From Sphingomonadales bacterium (lineage in GTDB: Bacteria > Pseudomonadota > Alphaproteobacteria > Sphingomonadales > Sphingomonadaceae): a stretch of 64,000 nt of DNA. Positions 1-8,697 of the stretch are shown one piece after another. Numbering within the stretch: position 1 is the stretch's first letter; each line of letters begins with the position of its first letter. Below the pieces are notes generated by a model that saw only the letters and a list, made by a program, of their open reading frames with translations, did not search any database and was not told where the DNA came from. The stretch covers positions 62,001 to 126,000 of the forward strand of contig JAGWMZ010000010.1 of the NCBI GenBank assembly GCA_028871475.1, given 5' to 3'. The translations under genes were made by a program, and so were the position numbers.

Positions 1-73
1 GGGTTGCATTGCCAGCGTCAGGCACGGCGCGACGGGGCGCTGACAAGGCCCCCGCAAGAAGCCCGCCCTGCGC

Positions 74-1762
74 TCAACGTTCCTCGGGCGGCGGGAACAG
101 GCCCCATGCTGCATTCGGGTCGCTCGGGGTGAGGCGCGCGTTCATGCGCTGGCTCGCCGCCGCGCGTTCCTGATCGCCAAGGCTGCCCACCGAGATCAGG
201 CTGGCTTGGCTGGTGATGAAGCTCTTCAGCCTGTCGGTCAGCGCGGCGGCAAGTTCGGGCTTGCCCAGCATGGAGACGATGAAGCGCTGCCCGTCCTTGC
301 CAAAGGCGACCGAATGCACTTCGGCCACCCAGAGCCGGAAGGTCATACCCTCGACCTGCACCACCTGACTGCTGGAGTGGAGGTTTGAGGTGTAGCGGTT
401 GCCCTGACCGACTTCGGCGGCATTGTAGGTGCCGCTCATGTCCATCCAGATCAGCTGCGAGCGGAAATCGAACCGCAGCGTCAGCGAACGCGCCACGTCG
501 AAGGCGGCCTTGGAAAGTGCCCAGCAAAACAGGGTGGAGATCAGCAGTGACCCCATGTCGCGCCCACCGGCGACCAGCGCGTCGACCAGCACATAGCTGC
601 CGATCGCGGCGAGGATGGTGAGGAACAGGGCATAGACATTGATGGCGTTGATGATGAGCGGATTGCCCGAGGAGAAGGGGCGCTCCCCGCCGGTTCCGTC
701 CAGCACGAAGGGCACGGGCTGGGTTTCCTCGACCATGCTGCCCTGGAACTGTCCTGTGCGCTGCTGCAGGTTGATCACCGGATCGACCCGGCAATAGCGG
801 CGGTTGGGGATCTTTTCCCACCAGCCATCCTGCATGGCGCGCATGAATTCGGCCGAGATCAGGGCTGGTGTGACCGAGATGTTCCACGTATCCTGGATGG
901 CCGTGACCGTGGTGGAGGGTGCTGCCATCCTGTGGCGGATAACCGCCGCGAAAAACAGCCCATGGATGACCATGGCCAGCGCCAGCAACAGGAACAGCGT
1001 GCCGGTGCTGATGCCGATGGGCGGCGGCGGCAGCGCATTGCCCAGCAGCGACAGGGCGACAGGACCAAGAACGGAAAAGGCAACCAGACCGGCCATCTTG
1101 GGCACCGACAGGGCATTGAGGCCCGCTCCGGCATGCGAACCGCCGGTTCTGGCCTTCCACAGGCCGGGAAGCGCGATCACGAACAGGATGATCGCGATCC
1201 AGCTCGAGACATTGGCGGCGTTCTCGCTTCTGCCGCCGCCCAGAATGGCCGACACCGCAAGGCCCGCCAGCAGCGCCAGCGTGACGATGCCGGACTGGAA
1301 CTGCCTTTCGGCAAATCCGCGAACCGGCACGGGGGCATAGATGAGATCGGGGATGAGGTAATAGAGCAGGCTGGAGAGGGGATCGGTCGGCTCCGGATAC
1401 TCAAGGGCCTGCTGGCGCAGCGTTTCCTTGAGATAGGCCTCGGCGCCCTGGCTGGTGCCGAGCTCGTCGGGTGCCAGTTGCGGGGCCAGACCCACCGGCC
1501 GGCCGCGTCCGAAAAAGAAGCGCAACTGGCTGAAAAACTGGAACAACAGGCCGCCGGCGACCACCATCAGCGCGAAGGCCACCAGTGCCGCACCCAGTGC
1601 GCGACCATGGGCCCCGGCATGCAGGGCGCCCCGCGCCTGGAACAATACAATCAGCCCGGTGAGCCCCGCGACGAAGGCGGCCGCGGCGACAAAATATTTA
1701 TGCTCCCGCAAGGGATTGGGGAAGGTAAAATTCTGACTGCTGCTGCTGTATTCGTAGCTCAC
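74..1762 (-). CDS. Multi-spanning membrane protein of unknown function
   Basis: 562 residues. I do not recognise the family. The N-terminus is rich in Tyr, Ser and Asn with no cleavable signal peptide. Hydrophobic segments lie at about residues 24-42, 57-76, 158-174, 185-200, 221-240, 255-275 and 370-390. The stretch between the second and third segments is polar and Pro-rich, and the last 170 residues form a soluble region beginning after the final segment. The general look is an inner-membrane protein with a cytosolic C-terminal domain. The start ATG at 1762 gives a natural membrane-protein N-terminus. The gene stands alone, with 261 bases separating it from the next gene on its strand. Confidence is high that it is coding and low for any role. 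Confidence 0.75.
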   Translation of the reverse strand: MSYEYSSSSQNFTFPNPLREHKYFVAAAAFVAGLTGLIVLFQARGALHAGAHGRALGAALVAFALMVVAGGLLFQFFSQLRFFFGRGRPVGLAPQLAPDELGTSQGAEAYLKETLRQQALEYPEPTDPLSSLLYYLIPDLIYAPVPVRGFAERQFQSGIVTLALLAGLAVSAILGGGRSENAANVSSWIAIILFVIALPGLWKARTGGSHAGAGLNALSVPKMAGLVAFSVLGPVALSLLGNALPPPPIGISTGTLFLLLALAMVIHGLFFAAVIRHRMAAPSTTVTAIQDTWNISVTPALISAEFMRAMQDGWWEKIPNRRYCRVDPVINLQQRTGQFQGSMVEETQPVPFVLDGTGGERPFSSGNPLIINAINVYALFLTILAAIGSYVLVDALVAGGRDMGSLLISTLFCWALSKAAFDVARSLTLRFDFRSQLIWMDMSGTYNAAEVGQGNRYTSNLHSSSQVVQVEGMTFRLWVAEVHSVAFGKDGQRFIVSMLGKPELAAALTDRLKSFITSQASLISVGSLGDQERAAASQRMNARLTPSDPNAAWGLFPPPEER

Positions 1763-2023
1763 GCGCCGGGCCTCTCGTCAATGCGGCGGGGTATCCGGGC
1801 GAAGGCTTGTTGTAACCGCCGAACGCCCCGGCATGGTTGAACCGCGAGCGCCTTGTGGCAGCGCAGCATAGCCTTCGCAAGTTTGATCTGGGTGGCGCGC
1901 CGGGGGTCAGGGTGGATCGCTGGCGCGCTGAGGGGCATGGGAGGCATCACTCTGTCGGGGCGGGTGGCTTTCGCCGTATCCGCGGGGGCGCCCAGAGGCC
2001 GCGCCCCCTGATGGCCTGCGCGA

Positions 2024-2419
2024 TCAATAGGCGGTGCTGTCGAGTTCGGCCTTGGCCTGGGCGATCGCATCGCTGCGGCAGTTCTGATAGGCGACTGAGC
2101 GTTCGACATCCATCGTGGTGCCGCGCAGTGAGGCGCAGACGCGGGTGGCGGCATGGGCGATGCGCTGGTTCATGATGTCGCGGTCGGCGGCATTGGCAAG
2201 GTCCAGCCCGGCATAGGGGACGCGCAGGGTGGGGGCGCCATCGCTGTTCATCTCGACATGGTCGACCGGTGCGGACACGGCGATGACGGTGGTGTCGGCC
2301 GGCGTGGCGGCATGGGCGGCCATGGGCGCCATGCCCAGGGCGAAGGTGGCGATCACGGCGCCGCTGGCGGCAGCGGCAGTCAGAAGGCGGGGGGCGGCGG
2401 TGCGGATCTGGTTGAACAT
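2024..2419 (-). CDS. UrcA family protein (small exported protein)
   Basis: 131 residues with a classical signal peptide (hydrophobic stretch near residues 14-30, cleavage near AHA-AT at about 38). The mature part has the UrcA-family layout: a short beta segment reading RVPYAGLDLANAADRD, then an RIAHAATRVC helix, and a second Cys about 20 residues later in the YQNCRSDAI segment. The two Cys probably form a disulfide in the periplasm. The family is abundant in sphingomonads and caulobacters, and I know of no established function. The AT-rich stretch at about 2540-2610 upstream of the start is the probable promoter region. Confidence 0.8.
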   Translation of the reverse strand: MFNQIRTAAPRLLTAAAASGAVIATFALGMAPMAAHAATPADTTVIAVSAPVDHVEMNSDGAPTLRVPYAGLDLANAADRDIMNQRIAHAATRVCASLRGTTMDVERSVAYQNCRSDAIAQAKAELDSTAY

Positions 2420-2681
2420 GGCGGGTTTTCCTCTGCTGGTGCCGCCCGAACCGTTCGGAGCAGCGATGCCATATCTATTGCAGGGGGCGTGCCAGTTTTC
2501 GGAAAGCCCGGATTTCCGCCATTCTTGCGCTATGACAAAGCTGTCACCGAGTTGATAATGAAATTAATCCTAAATTCATCTGGTAATTTTTGCCAAATTT
2601 TGGCGCAATCAATGAAGGGGTTAGTCTGCCGGTGCGCGCGGTCGATGTCGGGCATCCATCGCCACACTGGCACCCATGGCG

Positions 2682-3383
2682 TTACCCCAGCCGCAATCCC
2701 AGTTCGGCGAGCAATTGCGCGGCCTGTTCACGCGAAATGGTCGCGCCCCGAAACAAGGCGGCATCCACCAGCTTCAAGCCGCCAAGATCGGCCCCGCGCA
2801 AATCGGCCTTGTCGAAGCGCGCGCCCGTCAGCAATGCATCGCGCAGGCTGCAGGCCTCGAAACTGGCCTCGCGCAAATCGGCCTTTCGCAGATCGGCCTG
2901 GCTGAAATCGAGCCGCCGCAGGCGCATCTTGCGAAAACTCAGCCCGGTCAGTCTGGCGCCGGCCAGCAGGACTTCCTCGCAGGACAGGTCGATGATCCGC
3001 GCTTCGGTCAGATCGGCTCCGGTCAATTTGCAACCGGTCAGCCGCGCGCTCATCAGGCAGGTCTGGCGCAGGTTGGCATTGTTGATGTCGCAGGACTGAA
3101 AGGTCGCTTCGGCCAGGTCCGCGCCGAAAAAGCTGGCAAAGGGCGCGCGGCAGGACAGCCATTGCGTGCGTTCCAGATTGGCCTTGGTCAGGTCGGTGCG
3201 GCGCAGGCTGCACCGCTCGAAATGCCATCCGGCAAGGTCGAGATCGCTCAGATCGGCCTCATCGAGGATACTATCGACAAGCCGCAAGGCGCCACCCTCG
3301 GCCTTGGCGATGAGGGTGGCGATCTCGGCGCGCGCCAGCGTGGCGCCTTCGATGGTGCGGGTCGGATCGATCCTGGATGTCAT
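2682..3383 (-). CDS. Pentapeptide repeat protein
   Basis: 233 residues made almost entirely of A(D/N)LXX-type repeats, for example ADLSDLDLAG, TKANLERTQ, ADLRKADLREASFE and ADLRGADLGGLK, predicted to fold as a right-handed quadrilateral beta-helix. There is no signal peptide, so it should be cytosolic. The first 35 residues are non-repeat, and a short helical cap ending AQLLAELGLRLG follows the repeats. Some members of this superfamily (Qnr, McbG, MfpA) mimic DNA and protect gyrase, but the sequence alone does not place this protein with them. It lies 60 bases before the 3' end of the MFS gene on the same strand and could be its downstream partner. Confidence 0.8.
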   Translation of the reverse strand: MTSRIDPTRTIEGATLARAEIATLIAKAEGGALRLVDSILDEADLSDLDLAGWHFERCSLRRTDLTKANLERTQWLSCRAPFASFFGADLAEATFQSCDINNANLRQTCLMSARLTGCKLTGADLTEARIIDLSCEEVLLAGARLTGLSFRKMRLRRLDFSQADLRKADLREASFEACSLRDALLTGARFDKADLRGADLGGLKLVDAALFRGATISREQAAQLLAELGLRLG

Positions 3384-3443
3384 CGCGCCTGTTAAAGCGC
3401 TTTGAGCCTCGAGGTAAAGCGCCGGCCGCTTGTTGGCGGCAAG

Positions 3444-4661
3444 TCAGCCCGCCACAGCCTTCCCCTTGGGGTCGGGCAACAGCACCGCCAACAGGCCAAT
3501 CGCGGGCAGGAAGGCGCAGATGGCATAGACGCTCTCGATCCCGATATGGTCCGCCGCCTCGCCCAGCACCGCCGCGCCCACACCGCCCATGCCGAAGGCA
3601 AAGCCGAAGAACAGCCCGGAGATCATGCCGATCTTGCCGGGCACCAGCTCCTGCGCGAAGACCACAATGGCGGGAAAGGCCGAGGCGAGGATCAGGCCGA
3701 TCGCCACGGTCAGCGGCCCGGTCCAGAACAGGCTGGCATGGGGCAGCATCAGCGTGAAAGGCAGGGCGCCCAGAATGGAAAACCAGATCACATGCCTGCG
3801 GCCAAAGCGGTCGCCGAGCGGACCGCCCGCGATCGTCCCCACCGCCACCGCGCCGAGAAAGACAAAGAGGTGCAATTGTGCCACGGCCACAGATACGCCA
3901 AAACGGTGGATGAGGTAGAAGGTGAAATAGCTGGTGAGGCTGGCCAGATAGACATATTTGGAAAAGATCAGCGCCAGCAGCACCGCGATGCCGCCCAGCA
4001 CCTTGCCGCGCGGCAGGCCCTTGGCGTCATGACCATGGCTCTTGCCCGATGACAGGCGCGCAAGGCCGTGATGGCGATACCAGGTGCTGACATTCCACAG
4101 GATGGCGCAGGACAGCAAGGCCAGCAGTGCGAAACCCGCAAGGCTGGTCTGTCCCCAGCGCATGACGACGATCGCAGCGGCCAGCGGGCCGAGCGCCGAA
4201 CCGGCATTGCCGCCCACCTGGAACATCGACTGGGCCAGCCCGTGCCGCTTTCCTGCCGCCATGCGCGCCACGCGCGAGGATTCAGGATGGAACACCGAGG
4301 ATCCCATGCCCAGCAGCGAGGCACCCACCAGCAGCAGAGCATAGCTGTGGGCGGCCGACAGCACCACCAGCCCGGCGAGGGTGAAGAGCGTGCCGCCCGG
4401 CAGCGCCAGCGGCGTGGGCTTCCTGTCGGCATAGAGCCCGATGAGTGGCTGGAGAATGGAGGCGGTGAGCTGATAGGCCAGCGTCACCAGCCCGATCTGG
4501 CCGAAGGACAGGCCAAGCTCCAGCTTGAGGTTGGGATAGATGGCCGGCAGCAGCGATTGCAGCATGTCATTGATGAGATGGCAGGTGCTGATCGCCGCGA
4601 TCACGCCGAACACCGTGGTGTCAGCGGCAAGGGGCGGGGCAGCGGATCGGGAAGCGTTCAT
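3444..4661 (-). CDS. MFS transporter, fosmidomycin-resistance (Fsr)-like
   Basis: 405 residues with about 12 hydrophobic segments. The opening HLINDMLQSLLPAIYP is typical of the Fsr branch of the major facilitator superfamily, followed by the loop-2/3 motif GLYADRKPTP and GSSVFHPESSRVARMAAG, which is also characteristic of that branch. Family members are proton-driven drug or metabolite exporters of the inner membrane; the natural substrate is not known. The gene is divergent from an AraC-type regulator with 94 bases between the starts, so local control by that regulator is likely. Nothing is truncated: length matches E. coli Fsr (about 406 residues). Confidence 0.85.
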   Translation of the reverse strand: MNASRSAAPPLAADTTVFGVIAAISTCHLINDMLQSLLPAIYPNLKLELGLSFGQIGLVTLAYQLTASILQPLIGLYADRKPTPLALPGGTLFTLAGLVVLSAAHSYALLLVGASLLGMGSSVFHPESSRVARMAAGKRHGLAQSMFQVGGNAGSALGPLAAAIVVMRWGQTSLAGFALLALLSCAILWNVSTWYRHHGLARLSSGKSHGHDAKGLPRGKVLGGIAVLLALIFSKYVYLASLTSYFTFYLIHRFGVSVAVAQLHLFVFLGAVAVGTIAGGPLGDRFGRRHVIWFSILGALPFTLMLPHASLFWTGPLTVAIGLILASAFPAIVVFAQELVPGKIGMISGLFFGFAFGMGGVGAAVLGEAADHIGIESVYAICAFLPAIGLLAVLLPDPKGKAVAG

Positions 4662-4755
4662 GGGGGTTGTCCGTATCGGTAGATGCCCCCGATCTAGCCT
4701 CTCGCCTCATGGCCCGCATTCCTGTATGGGCCTTTTACCTTTGCAGGTGGGACAT

Positions 4756-5526
4756 ATGCGCTGGAATAACCCCGCCGCCTTCGAGCATATTGACCGACCG
4801 ATTGTCGGCATCGGCAATGACTATCCGCCCGCTTTCGAGCTGGACTGGCATACGCATCGGCGCGGGCAATTGCTCTATGCCTCGGCGGGGGTGTTGGTGG
4901 TCAGCACGCCCCACGGCGCCTGGGTTGCGCCGCCAGAACGCGCGGTATGGACGCCGGGCGGATGCCCGCATGCGGTGCGCATGGTGGGTTCAGTCAGCAC
5001 CCGCAGCGTGCTGATCGAGGCCGAGGCGGCCCACGCAATGGGCCAGAGCAACAAGGTCATTCAGGTCTCGCCGCTGCTGCGCTGCCTGCTGGAGGCCGCC
5101 TGCCAGATCCCGCCCGAATATGATCGCGATGGGCGCGATGGCAAGGTGATGGCGCTGTTGCTGGCCGAACTGGCCACCGCGCCGACCGTGCCGCTGCAAG
5201 TGCCCTTTCCGCAGAGCCCGGCGCTCGCGGCGCGCTGTCAGGCGTTTCTGGAGAAGCCCACGCAGCGTGAGACCATCGATGAATGGAGCGCGGGGCTTGG
5301 CATGGGGCGGCGTGCCTTCACCCGTGCCTTTCGGCGCGAAACGGGGCTGAGCTTTGGGGCATGGCGGCAACAGGCCTGCATTCTCGTGGCCCTGCCGCGA
5401 TTGGCAAAAGGCGAGAGCGTCACTGCCATCGCCTTCGACCTTGGCTATGACAGCGCCGCCTCGTTCACCACCATGTTCAAGCGACTGGTCGGCGTACCGC
5501 CCAGTCGTCACCGGCAGGGTCTTTGA
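4756..5526 (+). CDS. AraC family transcriptional regulator
   Basis: 256 residues from the ATG at 4756. An in-frame extension upstream exists but would run across the promoter of the divergent MFS gene, and the protein then begins with a non-domain tail, so I chose the shorter form. Residues 1-90 form a small cupin-like sensor domain (DWHTHRRGQLLYASAG, a typical metal/ligand-binding cupin strand). The C-terminal 100 residues hold two helix-turn-helix units, WSAGLGMGRRAFTRAFRRET and SVTAIAFDLGYDSAASFTTM, the AraC/XylS signature. It probably controls the divergent Fsr-like exporter. Confidence 0.85.
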   Translation: MRWNNPAAFEHIDRPIVGIGNDYPPAFELDWHTHRRGQLLYASAGVLVVSTPHGAWVAPPERAVWTPGGCPHAVRMVGSVSTRSVLIEAEAAHAMGQSNKVIQVSPLLRCLLEAACQIPPEYDRDGRDGKVMALLLAELATAPTVPLQVPFPQSPALAARCQAFLEKPTQRETIDEWSAGLGMGRRAFTRAFRRETGLSFGAWRQQACILVALPRLAKGESVTAIAFDLGYDSAASFTTMFKRLVGVPPSRHRQGL

Positions 5527-5577
5527 CCGCGCCTGCGAGAAAGGACGCGGCCTGCAGCCGGGCCCGCCGCAGCCGGG

Positions 5578-7566
5578 CTATTTCAACACAATGCCAAAGC
5601 CGCGCTTGAACAGCGGGTGTGCGCTGTCATCAGGCACGGCGGGGTCCTGCGCCTCGACGGTCTTCATCGAGGAGGGCAGTTCGAAGGGCAGGTGTCCCTT
5701 TGCCATCGCCTTGCCCAGCACCACGTCGAGCACTGCCCCGTCATTGGCGCCGAAATTGGCGAGGATGGCCGCCGCCTTGTCCTTGACGTTGGTCAGCACC
5801 GCCGGCCGGTCGAGGAAGATCGAGAAGACAGCGGGGACATGCGCGGCCCTGGCCTGTTTCAGCGCCTCATAGGCCGGATCGCCATCGCGAAAGTCGAGGC
5901 GGCCTTCTTTCTGGCGACTGCCGAAGAAGTTGTAGGGGTGGAGCATCTCGGAGGGTGTCTCGGCGCGGATCAGCGCGAAATCGGCCTGAGCGGGGCTGTT
6001 GACCACGGTCAGACCGGCGGCCTGCGCCGCCTGGGGGTCGACACCGAAGAGCCAGACCTTCTTGCCCGCCGGCTTGATCGGCAGCAGGCCATGGTTGGTC
6101 AGCAGGACCTGCGCCTCGCGCTGGGTTTGTTCGCCCAGAGCGTGACTGGCCGGGGTGGCAACCAGTGCCGCGGCCCCGGCGGGGTCGACATAGGGGTCAT
6201 CGAAAAGACCCTGCTCGAATTTGGCGATCAACACGCGGCGCGCGGATTCGTCGATCCGTTTGGTGGTGACAAGGCCATCGCGCAGGGCGGCCAGCAAGGG
6301 CGCGGTATCCTGCGTGCCGCCGAACTGGTCGATGCCTGCGGCGATGCCCAGCGCATAGCGCTGCTCGACGGAGAGGTCATTGACGCCCCAGTCGGTGGAA
6401 ATGTCCTGCGGGCGCTGCGGGGCCTGAGCGGTCGGGGCGCTGCAACGTGTGTCGCAATCGAGCGTGATCGCCCAGTCGGACAGGATGATGCCCTTGTAGC
6501 CCATTTTTCCGCGCAGCAAATCCTGCAGCAAAACCTTGCTGTAGCCCGCGCCGGTCGGCTCGACCGGCTTGCCATCGATGACCGGGCCCGAAATGATCGG
6601 ATAGGTCGGCATGATGCCCGCCGACTGCGCCGCCAGCGCGCCCTTGAAGGCGGCGATGTGCATTTGCAGCTGCGCCGTGGTCAGTTTCGCCACGCGGCCG
6701 TAATAATTGTGGCTGTCAAAGCCATTGGGCAGCGCGCCATAGCCGACCCAGTGCTTGACCACCGTAATGACGCCGTCACGCGTCAGGCCATGGTCGCTGC
6801 CCTGAAAGCCCGCGACATAGGCACCGCCCATCGCGCTGGCGAGGGCAGGGTCCGATCCGAACGTGCCGGTGATCCGGCTCCAGCGCGGTTCGCTGGCCAG
6901 ATCGACCTGCGGGCTGAGCGCTTCACGGATGCCCACGGCGCGGTATTCGGCGCTGGCGATCCGGGCAAAACTGCTCAGGCGGGTGCTGTCGCCCAGCGCG
7001 GCAAAACCGATGAGATCGGGCCACAGCGACACGCCCGAGGCCGCCTCGCCCGCACCCAGCACATGGTCGAAATGGTTGCGCGGATCGGCGCTGATCGTCA
7101 CCGGAATGCCAAGGCGCCCCTGTTCAGCCATGGCCTGCACCGCGTTCGATTGCTCGGCCATCATGGCCGGCTTCACCGACAGGCGCGTGATGTAGCTGGA
7201 GATATGCTTCACCCAGATCATCGGGGCGAGGGCCTGAAGATCATAGCCGTCACCCTGGCCCAGCGCGCCGCGCCCCCCTGCCGCAGATCTGCCCGGCAGC
7301 GTGCCATGCATCATCTGGCCCGCCTTTTCCTCAATCGTCATGCGCGCAATCAGATCATCGGCACGCGCCTCGGGCGAGAGACGCCAGTCCTCATAGGGGG
7401 TGAGCTTGCCATCGCCGTCGAGATCGCGGAATTTCAACCCATCGATAGTGAGGATGGCCTTGCTGCGCGCCTCGACCGGCACCTGCGTTGCCGCATGGCC
7501 GGCAAAAGGCAGGATCAGCGCCGCGCCTGCCAAAAGACCGCGCCGCCAAAGTGGATGAAGTCTCAT
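5578..7566 (-). CDS. Glycoside hydrolase family 3 beta-glucosidase, exported
   Basis: 662 residues from the ATG at 7566, which follows a good ribosome site (AAGGAAGAG). A Sec signal peptide covers residues 1-28 (hydrophobic LLAGAALILPFAG, cleavage after GHA). The N-terminal barrel domain ends with the GH3 nucleophile motif ILSDWAI (Asp near residue 364) and contains the substrate-binding KHWVGYG segment. The C-terminal alpha/beta sandwich domain follows (VWLFGVDPQAA, PAVFSIFLDRPAV). It also has a short DLDGDGKLTPYEDW segment near the N-terminus that resembles an EF-hand. Enzymes of this family remove glucose or xylose from the non-reducing ends of oligosaccharides in the periplasm. It is the last gene of the GH30-nucleoside hydrolase-GH3 series. 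Confidence 0.9.
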   Translation of the reverse strand: MRLHPLWRRGLLAGAALILPFAGHAATQVPVEARSKAILTIDGLKFRDLDGDGKLTPYEDWRLSPEARADDLIARMTIEEKAGQMMHGTLPGRSAAGGRGALGQGDGYDLQALAPMIWVKHISSYITRLSVKPAMMAEQSNAVQAMAEQGRLGIPVTISADPRNHFDHVLGAGEAASGVSLWPDLIGFAALGDSTRLSSFARIASAEYRAVGIREALSPQVDLASEPRWSRITGTFGSDPALASAMGGAYVAGFQGSDHGLTRDGVITVVKHWVGYGALPNGFDSHNYYGRVAKLTTAQLQMHIAAFKGALAAQSAGIMPTYPIISGPVIDGKPVEPTGAGYSKVLLQDLLRGKMGYKGIILSDWAITLDCDTRCSAPTAQAPQRPQDISTDWGVNDLSVEQRYALGIAAGIDQFGGTQDTAPLLAALRDGLVTTKRIDESARRVLIAKFEQGLFDDPYVDPAGAAALVATPASHALGEQTQREAQVLLTNHGLLPIKPAGKKVWLFGVDPQAAQAAGLTVVNSPAQADFALIRAETPSEMLHPYNFFGSRQKEGRLDFRDGDPAYEALKQARAAHVPAVFSIFLDRPAVLTNVKDKAAAILANFGANDGAVLDVVLGKAMAKGHLPFELPSSMKTVEAQDPAVPDDSAHPLFKRGFGIVLK

Positions 7567-8671
7567 CGGTTCTCTTCCTTTCATGGGCCGCCGCCTGTGG
7601 GGCGGGGCTGATGGTGCGCGCACTGCGGGCGAGTTTTGTGAACATGTCGCCAAAGGTCAGGCGGGTGTCGATGGCGCGATAGACCCGCATGGGGCGGCCT
7701 TTGGCATTGGCAACATAGGCGCCTCTGTCATCGAGCAGCGGCGTCGGCTTGACCACATAGTCGTTGGAGGAACTGTCCGCCTCGAAGGAGGATTGCAGCG
7801 CGGTCAAGGTGACAAGCGGACTGTCGCCCAGAATATAGGTTTCACCGATGTTGAGCCCAGCCTGCCCGGCCATGGTGCCGATCCGGTCCACCTGCGCCAG
7901 CAAAAACGCCCCCAGCGCGCCAGCCCCAGCCAGCCCCTGCTCCAGCTCTGCGTGCGAGATCAGCATGCGGCGATAGGTGTCGCGCGGGACCTGCCAGATC
8001 TCGATGTCGCTCTCGTTGAAAATGTAGCGCGCGGCGGCTGGATCGATCGTCAGATTGTATTCGGCATCGGTGCGGACAGGGAGGCCGGGCGTGAGATCGG
8101 CATGTTCCATACCCCCGATCCACACCAGCCTGAGGCGCCTGCCGATCCGGGGATCGCGGCGGTGGGCGGCGGCCAGCTCGGTCAGGCTGGCGCCGGCGGC
8201 ATAGAACAGTGGCAGTCGGCTGTCGGTCCGCAAGGCCTCGGCGATAATGCGCGCGCTGGCCGGGCTGTCCCAGCTTGCCGGATCGCCGCCCAGCGCCGTT
8301 TCGCGCCCGGCGATGATGGGTGGAACCCGGTCCAGCCGCATCAGCTCTGCCAGCTCCTGCGCGCGGGCTGCCGCATGGCGGGCTTGCTGCGCTGAGGCAT
8401 CGAAGGGGTCTTTCTCGTGCAGATGCGAGCCGATGATCAGCGCGACCTCGACCGAGGGAGAGGCCAGATGATGGGCCAGCTGGAACAGGCCATCGGGGTC
8501 GCCGCTCAGGTCATTGTCGATGATGATGCGCTGGCGCGGGACAATGGTGGCGCCGGCCGCGCGGGCAGGGGCGACCATGGCGCACAGCGACGCCCCGGCG
8601 CCCAGCCCGAGCCCCGCCAGAACATGGCGACGGGCCATGCCGTGCGCTTGCCCATCTTGACGCCGATCCAC
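7391..8671 (-). CDS. Nucleoside-hydrolase-like protein with Tat signal; 3' end overlaps GH3
   Basis: 426 residues as read. The GTG at 8671 sits 9 bases after AAGGAAGG; an earlier TTG (8680) is too close to it. The N-terminus has a twin-arginine motif ARRHVLAGLG followed by a hydrophobic stretch, so it is exported folded. The nucleoside-hydrolase fold is seen in IIIDNDLSGDPDG (metal-binding Asp cluster) and LVWIGGMEHAD. Classical members cleave ribosyl C-N bonds; in a glycosidase operon the real substrate may be another glycoside. The recognisable domain ends near 7600, yet the frame stays open for about 60 more codons across the signal-peptide region of the GH3 gene. A TGA in another frame at 7583-7581 lies exactly where a stop would be expected, so a frameshift is possible. 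Confidence 0.75.
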   Translation of the reverse strand: MDRRQDGQAHGMARRHVLAGLGLGAGASLCAMVAPARAAGATIVPRQRIIIDNDLSGDPDGLFQLAHHLASPSVEVALIIGSHLHEKDPFDASAQQARHAAARAQELAELMRLDRVPPIIAGRETALGGDPASWDSPASARIIAEALRTDSRLPLFYAAGASLTELAAAHRRDPRIGRRLRLVWIGGMEHADLTPGLPVRTDAEYNLTIDPAAARYIFNESDIEIWQVPRDTYRRMLISHAELEQGLAGAGALGAFLLAQVDRIGTMAGQAGLNIGETYILGDSPLVTLTALQSSFEADSSSNDYVVKPTPLLDDRGAYVANAKGRPMRVYRAIDTRLTFGDMFTKLARSARTISPAPQAAAHERKRTDETSSTLAARSFGRRGADPAFCRPCGNAGAGRGAQQGHPHYRWVEIPRSRRRWQAHPL

Positions 8672-8697
8672 AATGGTCAACCTTCCTTCCTTGGGGC

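Noticed and set aside
2682..3383. Quinolone-resistance (Qnr-like) function for the pentapeptide-repeat protein
   Set aside because: Repeat folds alone do not define this activity, and Qnr-specific loops are not evident.
4540..4755. Extended N-terminus of the AraC regulator
   Set aside because: It overlaps the divergent MFS gene, adds no domain and lacks a ribosome site; the ATG at 4756 begins the sensor domain.
5617..7611. A 664-codon plus-strand frame opposite the GH3 gene
   Set aside because: It is antisense to a clear GH3 enzyme and made of basic low-complexity residues with no known domain.
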